A DNA stretch of 64,000 bases from Salinimonas chungwhensis DSM 16280 (GTDB taxonomy: Bacteria > Pseudomonadota > Gammaproteobacteria > Enterobacterales > Alteromonadaceae): NCBI RefSeq assembly GCF_000378185.1, contig NZ_KB899376.1:834357-898356 (forward strand). The letters are read 5' to 3'. This document shows positions 1 to 8,936 of this stretch, piece by piece (positions within the stretch are counted from its first letter, which is position 1; every line of letters starts with the position of its first letter). The notes under the pieces were generated by a model that worked only from the letters and a program-made list of their open reading frames with translations, did not search any database and was not told where the DNA came from. Both the position numbers and the translations under genes were made by a program.

Positions 1-457
1 CTTTCAAAGTTAAATCCATAGCGTTTTACAAGCGTTCGAAGCAACTTCCAGATACACCTTTAAAATGCGCCGAATCTCCTGAGCCAATGCAGTTGCCCCG
101 TTACTTTTTAAACAAAAGGTGGGATACCGAGGATAGAAAGAGTCTTTGGTGGAATGCTATCGCCGCATGAAGTTAGTATGAAAGCTAGTATAGATTAACG
201 CTTTAACAGCTTACCTGAAGCGCTATCAATTAAATGACAAGTATGAAGATAGGTGATTGCGTTGCAAATCGCGGTCTTGGCTCGCTGAAAAGTTCATTTG
301 CATATCGATGTTATGTTTATCTAGTGAGTAAAATCTGCGATTAGCTTGATGGCTATATTTCTGGCGTGCGATAAGTACTATGGTGCGATATCTCGCCCTA
401 TGAACGCACCATACCGGCCTTTTGCGTACCGATATGGCATGTGCCCAAAAGGCTTGC
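1..457. other. Intergenic region downstream of the MMPL exporter, no gene seen
   Basis: No convincing coding region or RNA gene is visible on either strand; the short open frames here have no Shine-Dalgarno site or recognisable motif. The only structure is an inverted repeat at 379-387 / 405-413 (arms TATGGTGCG / CGCACCATA, 17-nt loop). It lies just past the exporter's stop codon but has no T-run on either side, so calling it a terminator would be a guess. The window's left edge may cut off the gene this belongs to. Confidence 0.5.
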
Positions 458-2923
458 TTACGTCTTAACGTCTTGCTCAGATGCATCAGCGCTGTCTTTA
501 GCAACGAATTTATTCAACAGGACCGGTAATAGCGTAACGTCAGTGACCAAAGCCATGATCATGGCTGTTGCTGTAAGAAAACCAAAGTTTACGCTGGGTA
601 TAAAATTTGAAAAGCCAAAGAGTGAAAACCCTACCGCTATTATGGTAGTGGTAAACAAGAGCGCCAAGCCCGTATGCCCGAATGCGGCTGTACTTGCACG
701 CTCTGCCTGAGTGCGTGCACTCCCCTCCTTTCTGCCCTGCAGCCAGGCATGAAGAAAATGAATGGTATCATCCACAGCTATACCCATTGCGATAGCCGCA
801 ATAGTGATAGTCATTATGTCCAACGGCATGCCCAGCCAGCCAATCAGCCCCAGGATACCCAGCGTTGTTAATACGTTAGGAACAAGTGCTATCAACGCTA
901 TTTTGAGTGACCGGAATATCATTAGCAACACCAGACCCAGCACTATGTAAACTATGCCTAGGGTTGTTATTTGCGAATCGAACAATCTGCCCAGGATATC
1001 CTGATAAAGAACGAATAAGTTTGTCAAAGTGACATCATCTTTAGCAACGCCTACCGCCTGAATATCGTTTTTAAGGTTATCCAGCAATTTGTCCCGTTCT
1101 AGCCCTTCAGTGGTATCCTGAATGCGAACCGACATGCGAAGTTGCTTATCTTCTGCAGAAAAATATGACCCAATTAATTGATTAGCCACTTTCTCGTCTA
1201 ACAACCGATATATGGTTGTTAATTCATACTCAGTAAGCGGTTTGCCACCGTTGAGATCTTTCGCTAATTCAGTGAAATTAACCACACTGGTAACACTGCC
1301 AGTCGCTTCGAATGCTTCAACAGCGGCCTGAACTAATTGTAATTGTCCGACAGTTTTAGCTGATAATACTAATTGCTGTTTGTCATCTGACTGTCCAATA
1401 TCAAGGATAATGTCTAACGGTGTAGAGCCGCCAAACTCTTGATCAACGAATGCCAGCTCCTGATAAACAGTGGTATCCTTCGCAAAATAATCGATGAATG
1501 AATTTTCTACATTCAGTCGCGTGATCCCAGCCGCAGTACCTAAAAACAGTACCAGGATGGTTATGATCACTGTTTTTGGTGCAGCAAGATTCATTCTGCG
1601 TAAGTAACCTAAGATACCGGTAATAAATTGATATTCCGATGTTTCCTGTTTTGCGGACAACATAGTTAATAGCGCGGGAAACAACAATAAACTGACAATC
1701 ATGGTTATACCCATGGCGCTTAACATCATGTAGCCAAAATCAACCACCGGTTGTAAGCCACTAAAGATTAATGAGCCGAATCCCACCGACGTAGTCAGGG
1801 TGGCGTAAAAACAGGGCGACAGCTTTTCTTTGAGGGTTTCGATGATGCGCTGAGATTGATTAAGGTCAGGATTATCTCTGCTGATTTCCCGATACGCACC
1901 GATAAGATGAATCATTACCGCCAGCGTGAGAATCAACTGAAGAGCAACAAAATTAGCTGATATGACAGTGGTGCGCATATCCAGCCAGCCAAACAAGCCC
2001 ATGGTCAATGTAACGCTAACCGCACAAGCACCCAAGGGGAAAATGACCCACCGGATAGTACGGAATAGCAGCAACAACAAAAGTGCAACGACGATAGCGA
2101 TAGCGCTACCAAACATTTTTAAGTCCGACTGGATAATATCAATGAGGTGCTGCCCAACCACATAAGAGCCTCCCATGTAGGTATTTGCTCTTGTTTCGAC
2201 GGTTTGAGTAATCTCATTGAGTTGGTCAATCTCTTTTTCTCTGACAGTAGAAAGTTGTTGTCTTATCGGATCTGCCTGAGCCTGAAGTGCGTTGATTTTT
2301 GCCTGTTGCTCATCGGTAAGATTACCTGTGAGAGCTTGCTTTTGAATACTGGTAATTTGTTCTTCAATACCAGCCAGCTCACTGTTTTCTTCAAATACAA
2401 TCTGTATCGCGGTGGCTGTCCCCTGCTTATTAATCAGTAAGTCGGTAAAGATTGGATGACCTTCGATGAGTGTTTCCATTTGCTCAGGACTATATCGTTG
2501 TTGCTGCCAGGTCAGTGCATTAACATCGGTATCGCCAGTCAGCGCAGAGGTGTCATTAATGAGGGGGACAGTTAATATTGAAGTAACACTTTTTACCCTC
2601 TCTAATTTTTTTATTTCATCGGAGAGGGATTGTATGTCGTCAAATGTTTGATTACTGAATAGCTCATGGCCCTTTGGCTCATACGCAAGCAAAATAAACT
2701 CATCGGGCGAGAAAGTCTGATTGACCACCTGATTTTGTATGTACAAAGTATTATTTTTGACCAGCAATGTATCTGCTGAGGCATCAATTCTGAAATTGGT
2801 TATCTGATAAGCAAAAAATGCAACCAGCGCAGCAAACGTTAAAATAATCAACCAGCGTGCGCGAACAATCGCCGTTGCAAGCTTAGTTATCATTGTTGCT
2901 TTGCTTGTACTGGAAGTACTCAT
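458..2923 (-). CDS. RND superfamily exporter, MMPL/Patched-like
   Basis: An 821-residue inner-membrane transporter with the duplicated RND plan: one N-terminal helix (about residues 20-40), a large periplasmic domain with a coiled stretch, a helix bundle around 260-430, a second helix and periplasmic domain, and a final helix bundle. The second half has the MMPL-type run GIAVDDTIHFLHAW in the helix normally involved in proton relay. Such proteins move lipids or hydrophobic compounds; the substrate here is unknown. I start it at the ATG giving MSTSSTSKAT, overlapping mlaA by 41 bases; an ATG ten codons later is possible. Overlap with mlaA suggests co-translation and an envelope-lipid role, which is inference. 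Confidence 0.88.
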   Translation of the reverse strand: MSTSSTSKATMITKLATAIVRARWLIILTFAALVAFFAYQITNFRIDASADTLLVKNNTLYIQNQVVNQTFSPDEFILLAYEPKGHELFSNQTFDDIQSLSDEIKKLERVKSVTSILTVPLINDTSALTGDTDVNALTWQQQRYSPEQMETLIEGHPIFTDLLINKQGTATAIQIVFEENSELAGIEEQITSIQKQALTGNLTDEQQAKINALQAQADPIRQQLSTVREKEIDQLNEITQTVETRANTYMGGSYVVGQHLIDIIQSDLKMFGSAIAIVVALLLLLLFRTIRWVIFPLGACAVSVTLTMGLFGWLDMRTTVISANFVALQLILTLAVMIHLIGAYREISRDNPDLNQSQRIIETLKEKLSPCFYATLTTSVGFGSLIFSGLQPVVDFGYMMLSAMGITMIVSLLLFPALLTMLSAKQETSEYQFITGILGYLRRMNLAAPKTVIITILVLFLGTAAGITRLNVENSFIDYFAKDTTVYQELAFVDQEFGGSTPLDIILDIGQSDDKQQLVLSAKTVGQLQLVQAAVEAFEATGSVTSVVNFTELAKDLNGGKPLTEYELTTIYRLLDEKVANQLIGSYFSAEDKQLRMSVRIQDTTEGLERDKLLDNLKNDIQAVGVAKDDVTLTNLFVLYQDILGRLFDSQITTLGIVYIVLGLVLLMIFRSLKIALIALVPNVLTTLGILGLIGWLGMPLDIMTITIAAIAMGIAVDDTIHFLHAWLQGRKEGSARTQAERASTAAFGHTGLALLFTTTIIAVGFSLFGFSNFIPSVNFGFLTATAMIMALVTDVTLLPVLLNKFVAKDSADASEQDVKT

Positions 2924-3761
2924 CTCTGCGCTGTCCCTGAATATATTGATTTCTGAAATAGATGTACGGATCTTCTGCTTTTTGATAAAGGGATTCGTAA
3001 ATTTCGGCCTGGCCAGAGTAATCGTCAAACCCGTCGAATGCGCGAATGCCGTATGAGGCTGGTGCATCCACAAAATAATTCACTGGGTGAATAACTCCCT
3101 CGGTGAACAGCGATACTGCGCCTCGTGAATCCCCCGGGCCTAAAATGGGCAATACCAGATACGGGCCAGCGCTGATATCATAAAAAGCAAGCGTATCCGC
3201 TATTGTCTGCTTATGGGGCTTGATATCAAACCAATGGTCAGCAGGGTCAAACAAGCCAAATACGCCCAGCGTCGAATTGATAACAAATCGGCTTAAATTG
3301 GCGCCGGCTTCATTAAACTGACCCGCCGCAGCATTACTTAGTAAATTGAGTGGTTCACGAATATTATTAAACGCATTGCCAATTTTGTCTCGTGCTACGG
3401 CGGGCACTATAAAACGATAACCCTCAGCGGCCGGATTCAGAACATATTCGTACGTGGTGTTATTAAATGCAAAAATGGCTCTGTTGAAATCTTCCCAGGG
3501 GTCATTATAGACCGGCGGATTGCCGGGGGAGTTATCAGTGCCTGCATCGGTGATTGCGACAACATTTGGTGAAACATTAATACTTCCTTGGCTGGTCTGA
3601 ACTTCAACGTCCTCACCAGCACTGAGCCGATCAGCAAGTTTCTTCTGCTCGTGTGGAGCCGTTTGTTCTGAGGGCTCAGAAGGCGGCTCTGTGGTGCTGC
3701 AGGCCGTTGTAAATATAAACAAAATTGACATCAACAAATGTCTGGATAACTGACTTTTCAA
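2883..3761 (-). CDS. mlaA: MlaA (VacJ) outer-membrane phospholipid-transport lipoprotein
   Basis: A 292-residue lipoprotein. The signal ends in a lipobox-like TTAC with the lipidated Cys at residue 21, followed by an acidic/Ser-rich linker. The MlaA domain starts near NDPWEDFNRAIFAFN and includes NPAAEGYRFIVP and YLVLPILGPGDSRG, all family hallmarks. MlaA removes mislocalised phospholipids from the outer leaflet of the outer membrane and passes them to MlaC. The mlaFEDCB genes are not in the window. It is the first gene of an overlapping pair with the MMPL exporter. Identification is strong; functional coupling to the exporter is inferred. Confidence 0.95.
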   Translation of the reverse strand: MKSQLSRHLLMSILFIFTTACSTTEPPSEPSEQTAPHEQKKLADRLSAGEDVEVQTSQGSINVSPNVVAITDAGTDNSPGNPPVYNDPWEDFNRAIFAFNNTTYEYVLNPAAEGYRFIVPAVARDKIGNAFNNIREPLNLLSNAAAGQFNEAGANLSRFVINSTLGVFGLFDPADHWFDIKPHKQTIADTLAFYDISAGPYLVLPILGPGDSRGAVSLFTEGVIHPVNYFVDAPASYGIRAFDGFDDYSGQAEIYESLYQKAEDPYIYFRNQYIQGQRRDEYFQYKQSNNDN

Positions 3762-4032
3762 CGTACCAATCCTTTTTATATATGCTGTACGATGCGTACA
3801 CCAATACAGCTGTACCGGGTAAGCTTTTGAATAATACAGCAGTAATTCAATTTATGATCGTTTCGACCCTTGATATTTGATTCAGCAGGGTAATTTGCTT
3901 ACTAACTTGTGCGAGGGTTAGCGTAGGAATGATTAAAATACCGTATTAGTCGTCGCTTTTGTATTGTACCAGTACTTTAATAGAGTTAGCTTAATACGAC
4001 GTTTGCTGTAAGCAAAAGCAGACAAAAAAATA

Positions 4033-4054
4033 GCAGAGTGGTCACCCACTCTGC
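4033..4054 (-). terminator. Rho-independent terminator after the 56-residue ORF
   Basis: A perfect 9-bp stem (GCAGAGTGG / CCACTCTGC) with a 4-nt loop, followed on the minus strand by a run of seven T. It sits seven bases past the stop codon of the small gene at 4061-4231, which supports that gene being a real transcription unit. Confidence 0.85.
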
Positions 4055-4060
4055 ATCATT

Positions 4061-4231
4061 TTATTCGCCAACACGCTTGGCAATCCAGTTCGCACGTTCA
4101 TTGGTTTTAAACTCACCAACTGGTGCTGGTTGCTCGTAACGTTCAAACCAGTTGAAAACCGGCTGACTCTGCAAGTATTGCTGGAAACGACTGGCAGGTT
4201 GTGGCTGGCGTTTAGGTTTTAACAGTTTCAT
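4061..4231 (-). CDS. Small orphan protein, 56 residues, unknown function
   Basis: Reads MKLLKPKRQPQPASRF at the start and ends ERANWIAKRVGE. An AAGGAAT Shine-Dalgarno site lies 8 bases before the ATG and a strong terminator follows the stop, so it is very likely expressed on its own. The protein is basic at the N-terminus, rich in Gln/Pro and aromatics, with no signal peptide or membrane segment. I do not recognise a family. Intergenic gaps of about 300 bases lie on both sides. A small cytosolic RNA- or protein-binding role is possible but not shown. Confidence 0.7.
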   Translation of the reverse strand: MKLLKPKRQPQPASRFQQYLQSQPVFNWFERYEQPAPVGEFKTNERANWIAKRVGE

Positions 4232-4469
4232 GATACCTATTCCTTACGATGTTCAGTGCTGCTCGACGAGACGATATGCTGTCTTGATTACAAAGATATA
4301 TTCAAAGATTGAACCAACTTATACGAAAGTAGTAAATTTCTACGTAGCCCAGTTACACCGCGGCATACAGAAAAAGTTGTAGGCCAGAGAGTGAATCCTG
4401 CAAAAAGGCGGGTATATAACTCTTTCCCAACCCAGGGAAATCTTTACACTTGAAAATGACGATTTGATG

Positions 4470-4504
4470 AAAAAAGGCGCCGTTGTTAAGCGGCGCCTTT
4501 TTTG
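4470..4504. terminator. Bidirectional terminator downstream of the BON protein
   Basis: GGCGCCG / CGGCGCC stem with an 8-nt loop, flanked by an A-run on the left and a T-run on the right, so it can work on both strands. It lies 18 bases past the BON gene's stop codon, and no plus-strand gene enters from the left. Confidence 0.85.
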
Positions 4505-4521
4505 GTGGACCAATTCAAGTG

Positions 4522-5187
4522 CTACTGATTGTCACTTGCGTCAGTGTCTTTCTTAACCACTTCGAGATTGTCTTCCACACTTTTAACATCCGATGCATTG
4601 CTGGCGATTTCTATCGCCAGTTCTCGCTCAGCTTCAGATCCAACCTCACCGGTCAATGTTACATTGCCCTGCTCGACATCCACATCTATATCAAAACCTG
4701 AAATATCGGAGTCCATCAGAAGCCTGGTTTTAATAACAGTGGCTATTTTTGCATCAAGTAATTCACCAGACGCTTCGTTGGTTGCGCTCGCGGCGTCATC
4801 TTCAATTTTTTCCATGTCTTTATCATGGTCACGGTCTGAATTCTGCGACACCGTCATTTCACTATCGTGACCCCGCATATTTTTCATAACGGTCAACTTA
4901 TTTTCGACCCCGGTGACACCTTCAATATTCATAACCAGTTCCTCCGCCAGCTTTTTATCCACAGACGTTTTTACGTTTCCGGTTAGAATAACTTTGCCAT
5001 TTTTCACATCAGTATTAATATCAAAAGAATTCAGATTGCCGTTGAATAGCAAGGTAGCCTCTGCTTTACCATCAATCCAGGCATCCTTGGCACCCTTTTC
5101 CCAATTATTTTCTGCCTTCATATCGGCGGCCAATGCGCCCGTACACATGGTGGCAGCAACCATCAGAGAAAGTATTGTTCGTTTCAT
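4522..5187 (-). CDS. Periplasmic protein with two BON domains (OsmY-like)
   Basis: A 221-residue exported protein. The signal peptide MKRTILSLMVAATMCTGALA is cleaved before ADMKAE. Two BON domains follow, about residues 30-100 (GKVILTGNVKT) and 145-210 (GNVTLTGEVGS), joined by an acidic Asp/Glu-rich linker. BON domains bind phospholipid or other envelope surfaces; OsmY is the best known relative and is stress-induced. The start is set by AAGGAG seven bases before this ATG; an open frame runs further upstream but lacks a ribosome site. Monocistronic, ended by the hairpin at 4470-4504. The specific role is unknown. Confidence 0.88.
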   Translation of the reverse strand: MKRTILSLMVAATMCTGALAADMKAENNWEKGAKDAWIDGKAEATLLFNGNLNSFDINTDVKNGKVILTGNVKTSVDKKLAEELVMNIEGVTGVENKLTVMKNMRGHDSEMTVSQNSDRDHDKDMEKIEDDAASATNEASGELLDAKIATVIKTRLLMDSDISGFDIDVDVEQGNVTLTGEVGSEAERELAIEIASNASDVKSVEDNLEVVKKDTDASDNQ

Positions 5188-5474
5188 TGTTAATCTCCTT
5201 TTATAGTGCCTTTCACCCTGCCAAACCCGTGCCAAAAAGGTATAGCACTGATTTAGCTGGCGTTTTAACGGGACTTTATTTTGAAAGCCTCGTAAATATG
5301 CAATGCTTACCCGAGAACGAATCGTTATTACCCGTCCTGCCAGCAAAATTGCGTTGTTTTTTCACTAACTTTGTTCTCCAATGAACCGTAAACAAATGAT
5401 TTCGTAAAGAAGATACGTAATAAAAATTTTATCAACGCGTGCCATAATCTATAAGAAAATAACAAGGAATAAAT

Positions 5475-6506
5475 ATGTTTGAAGCCCTGAGCATAGTAAG
5501 TGCGCTAATGGTGTTCACAACCATCGCGCCACATTTGCCTGGCAAACACTGGATGATTCGCGTCTGGGAGTTTCCGCGCGTACAACAAATGGTTGTGATG
5601 ATAGTCAGTGTTATTGCCTGGGGCGCTTATTTTTACTACACCGCGGATATGACCGCGATAGGCTTTATGCTGGTATTGCTAACGTGTATTGCCTACCAGG
5701 GTATTTGGGTATTTCCGTATACAATATTTGGCCCCAAAGAAGTCAGTCGCATAAAATCGCCTTCAAGTGAAAAGCAATTCAGTATACTAACCAGCAATGT
5801 GTATATGCATAACACTAACTACCAGGGCCTCATAGATCAGGTAAAAAAACACAAGCCTGATATGCTAGTAACGCTGGAAAGCAACAAGGATTGGGAAGAA
5901 GCGCTTCAAAGCATCCACGATGATTACCCACACCGCATCCCGTGCGCATTGGAAAATCTTTATGGCATGCATTTATATAGTAAGCTGCCTTTTAAGGAAA
6001 AAGCGCTACGTTACATTGTTGAAGATGATGTGCCCTCTATGCAGGTTACCGTTGAGATTGGTGGGAGTGATGTCATCATTTACTTTTTGCATCCAAAGCC
6101 CCCCAGTCCGACCGAGAATGAAACAGCCGGACCTCGCGATGAGGAGTTGACGCTGGTGGGCCAGGACGTAGTAGATCAGCGGTTGCCTGTAATTGTCGCG
6201 GGCGATTTGAATGATGTCGCATGGTCGCCAACAACTCGGAAATTCCGAAACTTAAGTAAAGCGAGAGATCCTCGCCGCGGTCGCGGCTTTTTCAATACCT
6301 TCCATGCTAAATATCCTTTGATTCGCTGGCCATTAGACCACGTTTTTCATACCGACCACTTCGATCTGGTCAAAATCAAACGCCTTGAAGGCTATGGATC
6401 TGATCATTTTCCATTGCTGACCATCCTTCATTTGACCCGTGAAGGTGATCCCTGTCCTTCTTCTTCCGCGCCGGAAGCAGAAGAAAAAGCCAGTCCGGAA
6501 GCGTGA
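5475..6506 (+). CDS. Membrane-anchored endonuclease/exonuclease/phosphatase (EEP) family protein
   Basis: 343 residues. Three hydrophobic segments occupy about residues 5-90, followed by a C-terminal EEP fold on the periplasmic or outer side (inferred). The metal and catalytic motifs are readable: LTSNVYMHN, LVTLESN (metal Glu), VAGDLND (Asp/Asn), WPLDHVF and GYGSDHFPLL (catalytic Asp-His). The family includes DNase I-like nucleases and phosphodiesterases; many bacterial members with this N-terminal anchor have no known substrate. AAGGAATAAAT precedes the ATG. The tail is Ser/Glu/Ala-rich and probably disordered. Confidence 0.88.
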   Translation: MFEALSIVSALMVFTTIAPHLPGKHWMIRVWEFPRVQQMVVMIVSVIAWGAYFYYTADMTAIGFMLVLLTCIAYQGIWVFPYTIFGPKEVSRIKSPSSEKQFSILTSNVYMHNTNYQGLIDQVKKHKPDMLVTLESNKDWEEALQSIHDDYPHRIPCALENLYGMHLYSKLPFKEKALRYIVEDDVPSMQVTVEIGGSDVIIYFLHPKPPSPTENETAGPRDEELTLVGQDVVDQRLPVIVAGDLNDVAWSPTTRKFRNLSKARDPRRGRGFFNTFHAKYPLIRWPLDHVFHTDHFDLVKIKRLEGYGSDHFPLLTILHLTREGDPCPSSSAPEAEEKASPEA

Positions 6507-6509
6507 CAT

Positions 6510-6547
6510 TAGCGGCCTTGTTAGTACATTGAATTAACGAGGCCGCT
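6510..6547 (+). terminator. Hairpin after the EEP gene
   Basis: AGCGGCCT pairs with AGGCCGCT, extended by GTTA/TAAC after one mismatch. It begins a few bases after the EEP stop codon. The T-run is poor, so it could be a weak terminator or an mRNA-stabilising hairpin. Confidence 0.45.
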
Positions 6548-6651
6548 GGTTTATAAAAACAAATTATTAATCTGTTCGCGTGTTACAGTCCCGCTAAGCC
6601 TTATTTCACTGAGACTGGCAAGGGTTGATATACGTCATCAGTAAAATAGTA

Positions 6652-7047
6652 TTATGCACTAACCTGTAAAGCGGTTTCAAACGTAGCCATAGCGTGGCAT
6701 CGCGCAACAATATCTTTAATATCAGTCACATCGGGCAGTAACTGATCACCTTCGTTTAATACTATCGTCCCCTCGCCTGTTTCATTGCCTCTTAAAAGCA
6801 GTATTGGCGGCGCTCTGTGTATGACCGACTTTAAGGCTTCGTAAACACATACACCACTCATATCAGGTAAGGTGACATCCAGCAGCACCACATCATAATC
6901 ATGTTGCTGGTGTAACCGTAAGGCCGCTTTGCCGCTTGCGGCAAAGTCCACCTTCCACCCTAACCCGGTGAGCACGCTGGTAATCGAGCTGGCTGTGACC
7001 GGATCGTCTTCTGCTACCAGGACATTTAACACAGTTTTATCTGACAT
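6652..7047 (-). CDS. Stand-alone response-regulator receiver domain, partly degenerate
   Basis: 131 residues: one CheY-like receiver and a short tail, no output domain. The acidic pocket (E13, D14, D15) and phosphoacceptor D57 (in LLDVTLPDMSG) are present. The switch Thr/Ser expected after strand 4 is replaced (ILLLRGNE), and the conserved Lys after strand 5 is missing (EGDQLLPDVTD). It may bind a partner without the usual phospho-switch. AGGAGG five bases before this ATG decides the start over an upstream frame. No histidine kinase is adjacent, so the partner is unknown. Confidence 0.85.
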   Translation of the reverse strand: MSDKTVLNVLVAEDDPVTASSITSVLTGLGWKVDFAASGKAALRLHQQHDYDVVLLDVTLPDMSGVCVYEALKSVIHRAPPILLLRGNETGEGTIVLNEGDQLLPDVTDIKDIVARCHAMATFETALQVSA

Positions 7048-7368
7048 GGCGCCTCCTGCTTCCTTTTTTGATGCAAACCCTTCTTTGTCTGCGTTAACAC
7101 AGTGAGCGCACTCATTGCTTCTTGTAAGTATCAACTCTCCACTTATCTAACCGTGAAAACAAGCACGAGTCGAGCCATAAATTTTATTTTGTGAAAGACT
7201 TCACTAGACGACTATTGTTTCACACATGATAAAGACACATTTTAATTTTTGATTAGTACACGAGGCGCAACTCCATGTGCTTTCAGGTAGTTGGCTGGCA
7301 GATTACGGAGATTTCCACGTGCACTGGCTACTGTTTACATCGCTGGCTATTTACAGCGCAACATTATT

Positions 7369-7935
7369 TCAGGAAGCTGCCGAATGCCTCTCGGCTTTTG
7401 CAGACGCTATGTAGTTTTTCAGCGACGCACACGCTTTATCTCTGGAAATAAAGTGAGCCAGCGCAAGGAGTTTATAATCTCTGGGCCAGACTGCCTTATT
7501 CAGGATTTCAATATCAGTTTTAGCAAGCTTGTCAGCAATCAGGCTTAATTCAATTGCTTTCTTATTAGGTTTGATTGTCGTCGGTACGACATCTTTTACT
7601 ATCGCGGGACGAATACAAAAGAACTCTCGCTTATACGGGTCTCTCACCACATGCAAATGTTCGTTGACCGCCAGAATAGCTGGCCATCCTTCCGAAATGC
7701 GGCTTTGAGCAAACATAGCCAGCGTAAACGCCCCTAATGTTGCCAGCGTGATTAAGGTGAATGAGGTACTTAAATCTGGCGCAAAAATAACTAACAGACT
7801 AATAATGACTACAAACGCAATCCATGCAAAGAATACTCGTCGCATCGCTTTTGGACTTATGCCTGAAAATATTTGCGCCTGTCTAATGTCAGATTTTGTT
7901 AACGTGACAATAGTCACTTCAGGTGATGAGCTCAC
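7369..7935 (-). CDS. Small membrane protein of unknown function, two transmembrane helices
   Basis: 188 residues with two adjacent hydrophobic helices at about residues 33-52 and 58-78, then a cytoplasmic-looking region carrying YKREFFCIRPAIVKDV and a C-terminal helical part. The layout resembles small bacterial proteins with a PH-like domain after two helices, but I do not recognise the family with confidence. It starts at GTG with AAGGAA eight bases upstream. It is a single gene between the receiver protein and the plus-strand FrnE gene. Confidence 0.75.
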   Translation of the reverse strand: MSSSPEVTIVTLTKSDIRQAQIFSGISPKAMRRVFFAWIAFVVIISLLVIFAPDLSTSFTLITLATLGAFTLAMFAQSRISEGWPAILAVNEHLHVVRDPYKREFFCIRPAIVKDVVPTTIKPNKKAIELSLIADKLAKTDIEILNKAVWPRDYKLLALAHFISRDKACASLKNYIASAKAERHSAAS

Positions 7936-8221
7936 TACTACCGTTCCTTTTTACCATTACTACTAACATATACCCGACAGCTGAAATGCACAACTGATCA
8001 TTCAGTGTAGCGGCTCTTTACAGCCAATTTTTATTTCTATCTGATTGTAATTCAGATGCTTATACAAAACCGCGTTATCGAAAGATCAGCCTCCGTGCGG
8101 CTTGATGTTGATGTAACGTTAAGCAGAATTTTGAAGAAGATAGTGTACAGCCTGGTTCGACTATTGTAATTCCAGTTCCGCATCCTCATTGTCTTTATTC
8201 ACTCATTAAACGAGACATTCT

Positions 8222-8863
8222 ATGACAACGTTATCCATTGATATCATTTCCGACATTGCCTGCCCGTGGTGCGCCATTGGTTATGCCAGGCTGAGTGAAG
8301 CATTACAAAGTACTGATCTCACAGCGGATATATCCTGGCGGGCGTTCGAGCTCAATCCCGATTCTCAGGCCACTAGAGAGCCGATTGCCGATGCGTTAGC
8401 GAAAAAATATCAAATGGATGCGTCGCAAGTTGAACAAACCCAACAACAGATGATAGATGCCGCGAATGAGTTGGGGCTTAATTTCGAAAAGATGGCGTCA
8501 CGTTATACCTGTAACACGTTTGATGCCCACCGGCTGGTTAAATGGGCAGCGCAATTCGATAAGCAGACAGAATTGAAACTTGCTTTATTTGAGGCGTATC
8601 TGGGTCGCGCCGAATCGGTAGATGAACAAGCAGTATTACTTGCTTGTGTCGGGGAAGTCGGATTGGATCGTGATAAAGCACAACATGTGCTTGAATCTGA
8701 CGAGTATAAACAGGCCGTTCAGGATGAAGAAAAAGTGTGGCAGCAGGCGGGGATTACTTCCGTTCCGTCTTTTGTTATTAATCAAAAGTACCTGATTTCA
8801 GGCGCACAGGAGCCATCAGCGATGGCTGATGCACTGACCGAAATTGCGCAAAAAGACGTGTGA
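8222..8863 (+). CDS. DsbA-family oxidoreductase, FrnE-like
   Basis: 213 residues with a thioredoxin-fold active site CPWC near residues 14-17 (DIACPWCAIGYARL) and the cis-Pro region ITSVPSFVIN near residue 180. There is no signal peptide, so it acts in the cytoplasm, as FrnE proteins do. These are thiol-disulfide oxidoreductases linked to oxidative-stress tolerance. The helical insertion and length match the FrnE/2-hydroxychromene-isomerase-like DsbA group. It lies 73 bases before the MDR reductase in the same direction, so the two may be co-transcribed. Confidence 0.9.
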   Translation: MTTLSIDIISDIACPWCAIGYARLSEALQSTDLTADISWRAFELNPDSQATREPIADALAKKYQMDASQVEQTQQQMIDAANELGLNFEKMASRYTCNTFDAHRLVKWAAQFDKQTELKLALFEAYLGRAESVDEQAVLLACVGEVGLDRDKAQHVLESDEYKQAVQDEEKVWQQAGITSVPSFVINQKYLISGAQEPSAMADALTEIAQKDV

Positions 8864-8936
8864 GGTATGGCTTAATCACTGGTCCGCTGGTTTTTGCTTT
8901 ACGTACTACAACACACAGATCTGATTTGGAGAATTT

